Part shown: one piece after another, positions 9,082 through 17,672 of the stretch
How the letters are laid out: each line of letters opens with the position of its first letter
Position numbering within the stretch: position 1 is the first letter of the stretch
DNA from: Geothrix sp. SG200
GTDB lineage: Bacteria; Acidobacteriota; Holophagae; Holophagales; Holophagaceae
Reading direction: 5' to 3'
NCBI RefSeq assembly: GCF_022808935.1
Contig: NZ_JAKZFR010000006.1
Coordinates: 62,001-126,000, forward strand
Length of the DNA: 64,000 bases
The notes under the pieces: generated by a model
What the model was told of the DNA's origin: nothing
The model's input: only the letters and a program-made list of their open reading frames with translations
The model's database searches: none
Translations under genes and position numbers: made by a program

Positions 9082-10043
9082 GCTTGCCGGATCTCCGCCA
9101 GGCTCTTGGCCACGGCCTTCTGCACCTGGTCGGCCACGCGCATGGCCTCCTGGCCTTCCTCCCAGGTGACGCCCTCCTGGCCCCGGCCCAGGCAGGCGGC
9201 GTGGAAGGCTTCGATCTCCAGGCGGAGGGGCTCGCCCTCCTCGATGCTGGCGGTCTCCGGCCGCACCTCGGGGCCGTCCGGGCCCATGACCAGGCGCAGC
9301 AGCTCCAGCTTCTGGGCGGCGAAGTCGAGGCTGGCGTACTCCTTGTCGCCGAAGGCGCGGAGGGTGCGCTCCTTCTTGCGGGCCACGCGGCTGGCGGTGA
9401 CGGTGGCGAAGGCGCCGCCCTCGAACTTCAGGCGGGCGTTCACCAGGTCGGCGTAGGGCGTCAGCACCGGCACGCCCACGGCCACCACATCCACCACAGG
9501 ACGCCCCACCAGGGCGCGCAGCAGGTCGAGGTCATGGATCATCACGTCCATGATCACGTCCACCTCCAGGCTGCGGGCCGGGAAGGGCGAGACGCGCACG
9601 GCCTCCAGAAAGCGGGGCTTGAAGCCTCGGTCGCGCAGGGCCGCCACGGCGGGATTGAATCGCTCCAGGTGTCCCACCTGGGCCACGAGGCCGGGCCGGG
9701 CGGTCCGGGCCTCGGCCAGGGTCGTCAGCAGGGCCGCGCCCTCCTCCAGAGAGGCGGCCAGGGGCTTCTCCATCAGGACGTGCTTGCCGGCCTTGAGGGC
9801 CTGGGCGCCGAGGGCATGGTGGAAGCCCGTGGGCGCGGCGATCTGGACGGCGTCCACCTCCGCGAGCACCTGATCCAGCGAGGCGGCCCAGGGCGCGCCG
9901 AATTTTCCCGCAATCTCCGGGCCCCGGACCGGATCAGGATCCACCACGGCGGTCAGCACGGCGTCCGGCGCGGCCGCGGCGATCCTCGCATGGTGCTGGC
10001 CCAGGTGTCCCACACCGACGACGGCGACGCGCAGCTTGGACAT
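9078..10043 (-). CDS. Gfo/Idh/MocA family NAD(P)-dependent oxidoreductase
   Basis: 321-residue cytoplasmic oxidoreductase. The N-terminal Rossmann domain carries GVGHLGQHHA (dinucleotide loop) and the family EKP motif (GKHVLMEKPLA), whose Lys is catalytic. The C-terminal alpha/beta domain contains DVMIHDLDLL, matching the family's HDxD substrate-binding signature. Substrates of this family are sugars, sugar nucleotides or cyclitols; the actual one cannot be told here. The ATG at 10043 has a perfect AGGAGG 5 bases upstream. It is the first gene of a three-gene overlapping run with the serine hydrolase and SpoIID-like protein, which hints at envelope-sugar metabolism. Confidence 0.9.
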   Translation of the reverse strand: MSKLRVAVVGVGHLGQHHARIAAAAPDAVLTAVVDPDPVRGPEIAGKFGAPWAASLDQVLAEVDAVQIAAPTGFHHALGAQALKAGKHVLMEKPLAASLEEGAALLTTLAEARTARPGLVAQVGHLERFNPAVAALRDRGFKPRFLEAVRVSPFPARSLEVDVIMDVMIHDLDLLRALVGRPVVDVVAVGVPVLTPYADLVNARLKFEGGAFATVTASRVARKKERTLRAFGDKEYASLDFAAQKLELLRLVMGPDGPEVRPETASIEEGEPLRLEIEAFHAACLGRGQEGVTWEEGQEAMRVADQVQKAVAKSLAEIRQA

Positions 10044-10110
10044 GACAGCCTCCTGACCAATCGAGCCTAGCAGGGCTGCTACCCTGGGGGTCTTCTTCGC
10101 GAGGGTGACC

Positions 10111-10581
10111 ATGAACCTGAAGCTCGAGGCCGTGAATCTTGTCCGCTGGCTGCACTTCGTGACTCTGGCCGTGGGTGGCGGAGCGGCCGTGGTGGCGCTG
10201 CTCCTCTCCGGATTCGAGGAGGGCCGCGAGGAGATCCGGGGCCTGGCCGCGACGATCTGGGCGAAGGTGGTGGCCTGGTCCTTCCGGCTGGCGCTGGTCG
10301 CCGGCATCGGGCTCCTGGTCCTGATGATCCAGGGCGGCCAGAATCCCCTGAAGCACGGTCACTACTTCCACATCAAGCTCCTGCTGGTGCTCGTCCTGGT
10401 GGGCCTGTCCGAGATGACGCCCAAGGCCCTGGCGGCCGGCAAGCGGGGGTCCGCCTTGCTGGTCTTGATGTTCTTCCTGGCCTCGAGCTTCATCGTCTAC
10501 AACAAGGGCCTCTTCGGGGGTTCCCCGGCCCCGGCCACGGTGATTCCCGCCACGGCGGACACCACCTTCACGGCCCGCTGA
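10111..10581 (+). CDS. Small integral membrane protein, unknown function
   Basis: 156 residues with four hydrophobic segments: WLHFVTLAVGGGAAVVALLL, SFRLALVAGIGLLVLMI, IKLLLVLVLVGLSEM and LLVLMFFLASSFIVYNKG. It has no recognised domain motif, although the arrangement (His in the first helix and in GHYFHIK) is like small CopD/YtpI-type or haem-binding membrane proteins; this is only a resemblance. The ATG at 10111 is preceded by GAGG. A GTG six bases earlier is possible. It is followed after 3 bases by the M14 peptidase gene on the same strand. Confidence 0.75.
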   Translation: MNLKLEAVNLVRWLHFVTLAVGGGAAVVALLLSGFEEGREEIRGLAATIWAKVVAWSFRLALVAGIGLLVLMIQGGQNPLKHGHYFHIKLLLVLVLVGLSEMTPKALAAGKRGSALLVLMFFLASSFIVYNKGLFGGSPAPATVIPATADTTFTAR

Positions 10582-10584
10582 TCC

Positions 10585-12234
10585 ATGCGGCGCCTGGTCT
10601 GGATCCTGGCGGGGACGAGCCTCCTCGCCGGGTGGCCGGAGACTGTCCCTGAACGCACGCAGCTCCGGCGAACCTCCACGGTGGCAGAGGTCCAGGCCTT
10701 CATGGAGGCGTTGCGGAAGCAGGCCCCGGCCCTGGAGTCCTACCTGCCCAAGGGCGCGCCGCGGGCCACCGAGACCGGCCAGCCCCTGCTGGCCTGGCGC
10801 CTGAGGGGCACGGGAAAGGATCCGCTCCGCGTCTACGTGAACGCCAACATCCACGCCGGCGAGGTGGAGGGCAAGGAGGCCATCCAGCAAATCGTCCGCG
10901 AGCTGCTCCAGGGCAAGCATCCAGAGCTGCGGCGTGACCTCGACCTGGTGGTCATGCCCGCCTACAATGCCGATGGCACGGACGCGCTGGATCCCGCCAT
11001 CCGGCCCTGGCAGCCCAACCCCACGGAGAGCGGCGTGGGCCGGCGCGAGAACGCCCAGGGCCTGGACCTGAACCGCGACCTCATGAAGGCGGCCGCGCCG
11101 AACACCCGCTGGCTCCTGGCCATGCTCCGCGACTTCGACCCGGCGGCGGTGCTGGACCTCCACACCACCAACGGCAGCACCCACGGCTTCCACCTCACGC
11201 ACGGCCCCGCCTGCACCCTGGGTGCGGACGAGGGCCTGCTGGCCTTCAACCGGAAGATGCTGGTGGAAGTGCGTGAGCGCCTGAAGGCCGAGGGCATGCC
11301 CACCTACGACTACGGCAACTTCGTGCCCTACAAGCCCACGCCGAAGAAGCCCCCCACGGCCTGGGAGACCTACGATGCCCACCCCCGGCTGCTGACCAAC
11401 TACCCGGCCCTGCGCAACCGCCTGGCGGTGCTCTCGGAGAGCTACGTCTACCGGGCCTGGCCGGACCGCATCTCCGACACGCGACGCTTCGTGCTGGCCT
11501 GCCTGGCCTGGATGGCGGAGCATCGCGGCGAGGTCCGGGGCGAGATCCGGATGGCCCAGGCCCGCTGGACCGAGGCCTGGACGAAGGAATCTGTGTCCCT
11601 CCCGCTTTCCGCGAAGCTGAAAGAGGTCGAGCGCGCGCCGTTCGACTGGGTGGATCCCATCCGGGACGCGAAGGGCCGCCTGGTGGGCGAAAAGTCGCGC
11701 ACCCACCTGGTGCTGCCCAGCTTCGTGGGCTTCGAGGGGCGGGACTTCGTGCCCGTGCCGGCCGGCTACCTGGTGGACCCGGCCTTCGCCGCCGCGATCC
11801 GCCCCCTTCTCGAGGCCCACGGCCTGAGGGTGCTGGAAGGCCGCGCCCGGCCACGGACCCTGCCCGTCCTCAGATTCGAGGAGACAGGTCGCAAGCTCTC
11901 CCCGTCGGCCTACCAAGGCGTCTTCACGCTGGAACTCCAGGGCGCCTGGAAGGCGGGGACGGTACCAAAGCCCATGGAGTTGCCCTGGACGCCCACGGAC
12001 CTGGACCGGGCGCTCTACGTGCCCATGGACCAGCCCCTCGGTCGCCTGGCCTTCTACCTGCTGGACCCCCGCAGCACCGACAGCCTGGTGTTCTGGGGCC
12101 TCTTCCACACGGTCCTGCTCCGGGGCAACGGCATGTGGGGCGAGCCGCCCAGGTTCCCGATCCTGGCGGTGGGACGTGGAGATGCCGGCCTCGTGACAGC
12201 CCAGCATTCTCCTGCGCCACAAGCGCAGGAATGA
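10585..12234 (+). CDS. M14 family zinc carboxypeptidase, secreted
   Basis: 549 residues with a short N-terminal hydrophobic signal. The zinc ligands of the M14 family are visible as H90-x-x-E93 (NIHAGEVEGKE) and H193 (VLDLHTTNG). The NR motif for substrate carboxylate binding is at LDLNRDL, and SESYVY is a plausible general-base Glu region. The family removes C-terminal residues from peptides or cell-wall peptides. About 250 residues after the catalytic domain have no recognisable motif. It lies 3 bases after the small membrane protein gene and ends at a strong hairpin. Confidence 0.85.
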   Translation: MRRLVWILAGTSLLAGWPETVPERTQLRRTSTVAEVQAFMEALRKQAPALESYLPKGAPRATETGQPLLAWRLRGTGKDPLRVYVNANIHAGEVEGKEAIQQIVRELLQGKHPELRRDLDLVVMPAYNADGTDALDPAIRPWQPNPTESGVGRRENAQGLDLNRDLMKAAAPNTRWLLAMLRDFDPAAVLDLHTTNGSTHGFHLTHGPACTLGADEGLLAFNRKMLVEVRERLKAEGMPTYDYGNFVPYKPTPKKPPTAWETYDAHPRLLTNYPALRNRLAVLSESYVYRAWPDRISDTRRFVLACLAWMAEHRGEVRGEIRMAQARWTEAWTKESVSLPLSAKLKEVERAPFDWVDPIRDAKGRLVGEKSRTHLVLPSFVGFEGRDFVPVPAGYLVDPAFAAAIRPLLEAHGLRVLEGRARPRTLPVLRFEETGRKLSPSAYQGVFTLELQGAWKAGTVPKPMELPWTPTDLDRALYVPMDQPLGRLAFYLLDPRSTDSLVFWGLFHTVLLRGNGMWGEPPRFPILAVGRGDAGLVTAQHSPAPQAQE

Positions 12235-12260
12235 CTCGGGGCGCCGAAAAGCGCCCCGAG
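12235..12260. terminator. Bidirectional hairpin terminator between convergent genes
   Basis: A perfect 10-bp stem (CTCGGGGCGC at 12235-12244 and GCGCCCCGAG at 12251-12260) with loop CGAAAA. It lies just after the peptidase stop and 25 bases beyond the stop of the convergent yebC-like gene. There is no U-run, so termination may depend on Rho or on hairpin strength. Confidence 0.6.
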
Positions 12261-12285
12261 CCTGCACGCAGCTTCGGTTGGGACC

Positions 12286-13017
12286 TCAGTCCTCGGGTTC
12301 CTCGTAGTCGCCGTTGTGCCACACGTTCTGCACGTCGTCGTTGTCCTCGAGCAGGTCCACGAGCTTGAGGAAGCTGGTGAGCTTGGAGCCTTCGAGGGCG
12401 GTGCTGGTGCTGGGGGCCATGATGATCTTGGCCTCGATGACGGGGAGCTTGGCGGCGTCCACGGCATCCTTCACGGCCTGGTAGGACTCGGGGCTGGTCT
12501 TGATGACCCAGGCATCGCCCTCGTTGGCCACGTCGTCGGCGCCGGCTTCCAGGGCCACTTCCATGACCTTGTCCTCGGAGACTTCCGGCTCCACGACGAT
12601 CTGGCCCTCTTTGGTGAACAGGTAGGCCACGGAGCCCTGCGCGCCCAGCTCTCCCCCGAACTTGGTGAAGTAGCTGCGGACCTCCGGGGTTGTGCGGTTC
12701 TTGTTGTCGGTCATCGCCTCCACGAGGATCGCCACGCCACCGGGACCGTAGGCCTCGTAGACCACTTCCTCGTAGGTCACACCTTCCAGCTCGCCGGTGC
12801 CCTTCTTGATGGCGCGCTCCCAGTTGTCCTTGGGCATGTTGCTGCCCTTGGCCTGGTCCACCGCCAGGCGAAGGCGGGGGTTGCTGTTCACGTCACCGCC
12901 ACCGAGGCGGGCCGCCACGGTGATCTCCTTGAGGATCTTCGTGAAGAGCTTGCCGCGCTTGGCGTCCGCGGCGCCCTTCTTGTGCTTGATGGTGGACCAT
13001 TTGTTGTGGCCGGACAT
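12286..13017 (-). CDS. yebC: YebC/PmpR family DNA-binding transcriptional regulator
   Basis: 243 residues, the normal family length. The hallmark N-terminus [20 protein letters not shown] is present, then [23 protein letters not shown] and the [19 protein letters not shown] signature. YebC family members act as transcription regulators, and recent work on the family also links them to translation at poly-proline stretches. The ATG at 13017 is preceded by AGGAG within 12 bases. The gene is monocistronic and convergent with the peptidase gene. Confidence 0.95.
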   Translation of the reverse strand: MSGHNKWSTIKHKKGAADAKRGKLFTKILKEITVAARLGGGDVNSNPRLRLAVDQAKGSNMPKDNWERAIKKGTGELEGVTYEEVVYEAYGPGGVAILVEAMTDNKNRTTPEVRSYFTKFGGELGAQGSVAYLFTKEGQIVVEPEVSEDKVMEVALEAGADDVANEGDAWVIKTSPESYQAVKDAVDAAKLPVIEAKIIMAPSTSTALEGSKLTSFLKLVDLLEDNDDVQNVWHNGDYEEPED

Positions 13018-13136
13018 GGGGGTGGCTCCTTCAGTCGTTCGTTCCGTGCAGCAACCGCTTCGCGTTTGCCGAAGAGTGAAAAGATTCTTTTCAATACGTT
13101 GAAATCGACGCGCAGCGGCGATTCCAACGTCAGGCT

Positions 13137-13856
13137 TCAGCCTCGCAGCGCCCGGCGCGAGACACGGGCAAAGGCCGGTGCCTCCTGGCGGATCATGGGG
13201 CGCTCGAGCATGAACTGGTACCACTGCTCGCCATAGACCTTCATCTTGAGGGCCTTGCCGTTCTGCAGCAGGTTCCGGTTGGTGATGAGGCGCTCGTCGC
13301 CTTTGCAGACGCCGAGGCCCTGGTTGAGGATCTCGATGGCCTTGTCGCGCTCGCCCATCTCCACCAGCACGTAAGCGAAGACGGCGTAGAGCAGGCTCTC
13401 CTTCTTGCCGGTCTTGAGGGCCAGGGCGAAGGTCTCCTTGGCCTTCTTCTTCTCGCCGCGCTTCCACTGGAGGATGCCCAGCATGGCCTTGGCGATGTAG
13501 TGCTGCATGGAGGCCGACGCCAGCAGGGGTTCGGCCTCCTCGTTCTTCTTGCGGAGGTACTGCACCACGCCGATCTGGCCGTCGATGCTGCCCTTCACGA
13601 GGAACTGCTTGGAGGAGAACCGGTAGCCCTCCTTCATGATCTCGATGGCCTTCTCGAACTGCTGCTTCTTCAGCTGGTCGCCGGCCCGGGTGAAGATCTT
13701 TTCGAGCTCCTGCTGGACCTTGCGGCCCTGCCAGATGAAGAGGCCGGCACCCGCGAGGATGCCGATGGGCACGCTGATCCACAGCTTGATGCTGAGCAAG
13801 GTGGACAGCAGGATCACGGCGAGGGCGGCGCCCAGGCCGAGCAGGAGGTTGATCAC
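13137..13856 (-). CDS. Membrane-anchored TPR-repeat protein
   Basis: 239 residues. Two hydrophobic segments at the N-terminus ([20 protein letters not shown] and [18 protein letters not shown]) anchor a cytoplasmic domain of TPR-like helix pairs ([62 protein letters not shown]). Such domains mediate protein-protein contacts; the partner is unknown. GTG at 13856 is chosen because CGGAG lies 5 bases upstream and the hydrophobic segment then starts immediately. A TTG at 13889 would add 11 residues. Confidence 0.75.
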   Translation of the reverse strand: MINLLLGLGAALAVILLSTLLSIKLWISVPIGILAGAGLFIWQGRKVQQELEKIFTRAGDQLKKQQFEKAIEIMKEGYRFSSKQFLVKGSIDGQIGVVQYLRKKNEEAEPLLASASMQHYIAKAMLGILQWKRGEKKKAKETFALALKTGKKESLLYAVFAYVLVEMGERDKAIEILNQGLGVCKGDERLITNRNLLQNGKALKMKVYGEQWYQFMLERPMIRQEAPAFARVSRRALRG

Positions 13857-13941
13857 AGGGGCTCCGATGGGGGCCCGGAACCGGGCCAAAGGGCCATTTT
13901 ATCGGCCCTGAAGCCCATTTTCCATGCAGAGGTTTGGGACG

Positions 13942-14670
13942 CTACGCGATGACGCCGCTCCGGGAAGGGCTTGGCCGGCGACGGCGGAGCACGCGCTTCG
14001 CGGGAACCGCCGGGGCCTCCTTGCGGGGCCGGCCGGGGCCGCGCTTTGCGATGGCCTCTTTCGGCTTGGCCACCTTGCGCACCTTGACCTTCTTTTCCTT
14101 CTTCACCCGCTCGCGGCGGACGAGGGCCGCGGCAGCCCGGCCCGTCACCACCACCCGAGTGCCGTCCTTGAGCTTCTTGACCTTGCTGCCCGGCTTGCGG
14201 CCGCGCTTGAGGCTCATGGACAGGGGCTCGGTTTCGAGCAGGTCGCGCTCAAGCTGGGCCTGGAGCGCCATCATCTCGCCCTGGTCTTTTTCGTGGTCGT
14301 GACCGCAGAGATGAAGGAAGCCATGGATCACCAGCGTCTCGACTTCACGGCGCCGGCTGACACCGAACTTCTTGGCCATTTTCTCGGCAGTGGGAAGGCT
14401 GATCACGATGTCGCCAAGGTGCGGGAACGCCCCCTTTTCAGCGCTTGAGGGGAAACTCAGCACATCCGTCGTCATGTTTTTCCCGCGATGTTCTCGGTTG
14501 AGTTTTCTCATGCCGCGATCATCGACATAAGTCAGCGATACGCCCTGAGCATTTGGGGCAAGCCGATCCCGAAGGCTATGAAGCAGCTTCCCGAGGGACT
14601 GCTCGCCAGGCCCACGCATTTTGCTCCGGCTCGACCAATCGATCTGGAAGGGCAGCTTGGTATCAGTCAT
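13942..14670 (-). CDS. ybeY: Endoribonuclease YbeY with long basic AT-hook-like tail
   Basis: 242 residues. Residues 1-150 are YbeY, the metal-dependent RNase needed for 16S rRNA 3' maturation and ribosome quality control. The zinc motif is intact: H116, H120, H126 in HGFLHLCGHDH, with the preceding GDIVISLPTA strand. Residues 151-242 are an extra Lys/Arg-rich tail not found in the usual ~150-residue family member. The tail contains KRGRKPGSK and KRGPGRPRKE, which look like AT-hook minor-groove binding motifs, and could bind RNA or DNA. The ATG at 14670 has AGGAG 7 bases upstream. Confidence 0.9.
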   Translation of the reverse strand: MTDTKLPFQIDWSSRSKMRGPGEQSLGKLLHSLRDRLAPNAQGVSLTYVDDRGMRKLNREHRGKNMTTDVLSFPSSAEKGAFPHLGDIVISLPTAEKMAKKFGVSRRREVETLVIHGFLHLCGHDHEKDQGEMMALQAQLERDLLETEPLSMSLKRGRKPGSKVKKLKDGTRVVVTGRAAAALVRRERVKKEKKVKVRKVAKPKEAIAKRGPGRPRKEAPAVPAKRVLRRRRPSPSRSGVIA

Positions 14671-14849
14671 GGCCGGCTCCTGTGGAAGATCAGTCAAAGG
14701 GAATACATCATGGGGGCTATTGAGCCATTCGTCAATGTTTTCATTCTAGAGGCATGAAATGCATCAATGTTCCCCATTCAGATGATAGACCGGGGTGTTG
14801 GCCAAGCTGAACCAAAATGTCTTAAAAATATTGAATATAAAAGAGAAGT

Positions 14850-14886
14850 GATCGGCCCAGCAAGGATTCAATCCCCTGGGCCGATC
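14850..14886. promoter_or_regulatory. 11-bp inverted repeat in the rsmG leader
   Basis: GATCGGCCCAG (14850-14860) and CTGGGCCGATC (14876-14886) are perfect inverted repeats separated by 15 bases. They end 17 bases before the rsmG ATG, within an A/T-rich gap of about 230 bases between divergent ybeY and rsmG. It may be an operator or an attenuating hairpin that would hide the rsmG ribosome site. Confidence 0.4.
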
Positions 14887-14903
14887 CCTGGCATCCTTGA
14901 GGC

Positions 14904-15488
14904 ATGGAGCCTCACCTGCCCGCCTCCCTGTCCGCGCCCCTGGGCCGCTACCTGGAACTGCTCGAGCGGTGGAACCGCACGCACGCCCTGACCTCCCTCG
15001 CCCCATCCGAGCGGCGGGAAGAGCTGCTGCTGGATGCGTCGGCGCTCCTTCCCTTCCTCGAAGCCCTCCCCCCGGGAGGCCGGGTGGCGGATCTGGGAAC
15101 CGGCATGGGCTGCCCTGCGGTGGTGCTGGCCCTGGCCCGCCCCGACCTGGAGGTGCTCGCGGTGGATGCCTCCGCCAAGAAGCTGGCTTTCGTCCGCCAG
15201 GTGGCCCTGGAGCTGCCGTTGCCCAACCTCCGGCCTGTGCATGGCCGCCTGGAGGACCTGTCCCCCCTCGAGGCGGACCTCGGGACCGCCAAGGCCCTCG
15301 GATCCCTGGGGCAGCTGACGGCCTGGTGGGACCGGCACGGAAAACCAGACGCTCCGTTTCTGGCGCTCAAGGGGTCGGACTGGTCCGGGGAGGTCCTCCC
15401 CCCCGGTTGGGAGGCCACCCCCCATCCCTATGCCTTGCCCACCCGGGGGCGGCGTGTGGTGCTGGAACTGAAGCGCCGGAACGACTGA
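14904..15488 (+). CDS. rsmG: 16S rRNA (guanine-527 N7)-methyltransferase RsmG
   Basis: 194 residues, close to the family's ~200. It would methylate N7 of G527 in 16S rRNA using S-adenosylmethionine. The cofactor loop VADLGTGMGCPAVVLAL and the acidic strand LEVLAVDASAKKLAFVRQV match RsmG, as does the N-terminal helix LELLERWNRTHALTS. The usual RAVA(P/S) motif appears as TAKALGSLGQL, so that segment has diverged. It is separate from any parA/parB or mnmG gene. A hairpin (GGCCCC, loop CGAA, GGGGCC at 15489-15504) follows directly. Confidence 0.9.
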   Translation: MEPHLPASLSAPLGRYLELLERWNRTHALTSLAPSERREELLLDASALLPFLEALPPGGRVADLGTGMGCPAVVLALARPDLEVLAVDASAKKLAFVRQVALELPLPNLRPVHGRLEDLSPLEADLGTAKALGSLGQLTAWWDRHGKPDAPFLALKGSDWSGEVLPPGWEATPHPYALPTRGRRVVLELKRRND

Positions 15489-15504
15489 GGCCCCCGAAGG
15501 GGCC
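15489..15504 (+). terminator. Short hairpin after rsmG
   Basis: GGCCCC (15489-15494), loop CGAA, GGGGCC (15499-15504), overlapping the end of the stop region. No U-run follows. It separates rsmG from the convergent LysM gene. Confidence 0.45.
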
Positions 15505-15531
15505 CCGGTCTTCGCCAGTCTGTTCAAGGGT

Positions 15532-16692
15532 TCAACGGGTGAGGGTGTCGCCGAGGAGGATCTCCTCGGTGGTCCTGAGCAGCCGGCAGGTGGCCGTCTG
15601 GGCGTCCGTGCGGACCACCAGGGCCTGGCCGATGTAGTGGGTGGTGGTCTCCGTGGCCTTCTTCCGGTCGTCGTCCGGGCCCACGGGGAAGGTCTTGGTG
15701 CGGACGGCCAGCAGCACGTCGCCCACCTTCAGGCCGTCGTTGGTGCCCTTGTCCACGATCACCATGTCGCCGATGGCCGTGTGCTGGTGGGCATCGCGGG
15801 CGAAGACGACCACGGCCGAGTTCGGGGCCATCTTCACGGGATCGGTGGTGTCCGTCCGGAGCTGGAGGGGCAGGTTCGCCGGCTCGGTGAAGCGCACCAG
15901 ATGATCGCCCACCTCCACGCCGTCGAGGCAGCGCTCGATGATGGCGACGGATCCCTTGGGCTGGGGCGTCACCACCCGGAGCACGCCCACCTGCTGCACC
16001 ACGTCGCCCATCTTGTGCTTGGTGGTGGGGTGCTTGACCTTGCGGGCCACGGTCTTGAGGATGAGGAAGCGGTCGCCGACCTTCACGCCCTGCTCGCTGC
16101 CGCCGTTCATATAGACAGTCTCGCCCTCGGCGAGGTGCTGGCGGTCATCCCGGCGGTTCCCGGTCAGGGTGAAGGCGCCCTGGTTCTTGTAGTGCGCCTC
16201 GGCGCCGTCGGGGGCGAAGAAGGGCAGCTGGATGAAGTCCTGGAAGGCGAAGCCCAGCTCGGGCCGCCTGGCGGCCGTGTAGGAGCCGCGCCGGTCGGGC
16301 TGGAGCCCGGAGACGGATTCTGGGACGGAGGCGGCGGTCGCCACGGCGCGGGTCAGGTCGATGATCAGGGGATCCCCGGGGTAGATCCAGTGCGGATCCT
16401 TGATCCACTGGTTCAGCTCCCAGATCTGGGGCCATGCGTAAGGATTGCCCAGGTACTTCCCAGACAGATCCCAGAGGGTGTCCCCCTTCTCCACGGTGTG
16501 GGTGCGGGAGCCTTCTGGCACCTGGATTTCCTTGGGATAATCCCATTTCGAGCTGTGGGTCTCGACCTTGATCGTGCCAGCGGGCTCCTGGGCCACAAGC
16601 GCGGGAACAGCGAAGGTCAGGGCCATGAAGAGACCGGGTGCCAGCGCGAGGGCGCGCCGCCGACCGACAGGCAGACGATTGGGCTGGTGCAT
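15532..16692 (-). CDS. Secreted LysM-domain protein
   Basis: 386 residues with an N-terminal signal peptide (RRRALALAPGLFMALTFAVPALVAQ). Residues 64-110 are a LysM peptidoglycan-binding module (HTVEKGDTLWDLSGKYLGNP through WIYPGDPLII). The remaining 250 residues are beta-rich repeats with a recurring VGDxxL pattern (VKVGDRFLILKT, VEVGDHLVRF, LKVGDVLLAV), probably tandem small beta-domains. It likely sits in the periplasm on the cell wall. The function is unknown beyond wall binding. ATG 16692 follows a G-rich stretch that can serve as ribosome site. Confidence 0.85.
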   Translation of the reverse strand: MHQPNRLPVGRRRALALAPGLFMALTFAVPALVAQEPAGTIKVETHSSKWDYPKEIQVPEGSRTHTVEKGDTLWDLSGKYLGNPYAWPQIWELNQWIKDPHWIYPGDPLIIDLTRAVATAASVPESVSGLQPDRRGSYTAARRPELGFAFQDFIQLPFFAPDGAEAHYKNQGAFTLTGNRRDDRQHLAEGETVYMNGGSEQGVKVGDRFLILKTVARKVKHPTTKHKMGDVVQQVGVLRVVTPQPKGSVAIIERCLDGVEVGDHLVRFTEPANLPLQLRTDTTDPVKMAPNSAVVVFARDAHQHTAIGDMVIVDKGTNDGLKVGDVLLAVRTKTFPVGPDDDRKKATETTTHYIGQALVVRTDAQTATCRLLRTTEEILLGDTLTR

Positions 16693-16723
16693 CAGGGACC
16701 CCCAGGGGATTAGGTGGTGCTGA

Positions 16724-17635
16724 TTATAGGTCTTCGACGCGGATCATATCTGAAAATAATGCCAAGCGGTTGCGAACTTCATCCTGGGATATCTGCTCGA
16801 GGCGTTCCGTGGAGAACTGTTCCACTGTGAAACTGGCCATGACCGAGCCCACCAGGGTGGCGTGCTTGAGGGCGGTCACATCTGCCCGTTCGATCCAGGC
16901 CAGGTAGCCCAGGAAGCCGCCGGCGAAGGTGTCCCCGGCCCCGGTGGGGTCGAACACGTTCTCGAGGGGGTAGGCCGGAGCGGCGAAGATCCCCTCGGGC
17001 GTGAAGAGGGCCACACCGTACTCCCCGCGCTTGACCACCAGGGTGCTGGGGCCGAGGGCCCGGACCTTCTTGTAGGCCTTGATGAGGCTGTATTCCTGGG
17101 TGAGTTCCCGCACCTCGGCGTCGTTCACCAGGAGGATGTCCACTTCCTTCAGGACCGCGTCCAGGGCCGGACGGGCGCCCCGGATCCAGTAGTTCATGGT
17201 GTCCAGCGCGATCCACTTGGGCCGCTTCGCCATCTGGCGCACCACGTCCAGCTGCAGGACGGGATCGATGTTCCCGAGGAACAGGTACTCGCACTCCCGG
17301 TAGCCGCCGGGCAGGACCGGCTTGAAGTCGGCGAAGACATTGAGGTCCGTGGCCAGGGTCTGGGCCTCGTTCAGGTCATAGCCGTAGGCCCCCTTCCAGC
17401 GGAAGCTCAGGCCCTTGACCTTCGACAGGCCCGCCAGGTCGATGGGGCGTCCTTCGAAGACACGCATCTGGTCCGGGCCGAAGTCCTCCCCCACCACGGC
17501 GACGATGCGGACGGGATGGAAGCGGCTGGCGCTCAGGGAGAAGTAGGTCGCGGAGCCGCCCAGGGCGTGCTCGCGGCTGCCGAAGGGTGTTTCCAGGTCA
17601 TCAAAGGCCACACTGCCAACCACCAACAGACTCAT
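16724..17635 (-). CDS. PfkB family sugar/nucleoside kinase
   Basis: 303 residues. The C-terminal PfkB signature DPTGAGDTFAGGFLGYLA holds the catalytic Asp and anion hole. The N-terminus MSLLVVGSVAFDDLETPFG followed by GGSATYFSLSASRF is the substrate-binding region of the ribokinase/adenosine kinase group. It would phosphorylate a sugar or nucleoside with ATP; the acceptor is not determinable here. The ATG at 17635 has GGAG 8 bases upstream. The Smr-like gene ends 37 bases upstream of the start and the LysM gene begins 31 bases beyond the stop, so the three minus-strand genes may form one operon. Confidence 0.9.
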   Translation of the reverse strand: MSLLVVGSVAFDDLETPFGSREHALGGSATYFSLSASRFHPVRIVAVVGEDFGPDQMRVFEGRPIDLAGLSKVKGLSFRWKGAYGYDLNEAQTLATDLNVFADFKPVLPGGYRECEYLFLGNIDPVLQLDVVRQMAKRPKWIALDTMNYWIRGARPALDAVLKEVDILLVNDAEVRELTQEYSLIKAYKKVRALGPSTLVVKRGEYGVALFTPEGIFAAPAYPLENVFDPTGAGDTFAGGFLGYLAWIERADVTALKHATLVGSVMASFTVEQFSTERLEQISQDEVRNRLALFSDMIRVEDL

Positions 17636-17672
17636 CGGGGGAACTCCATGTGATTCGAACCAGGCAACCGGA

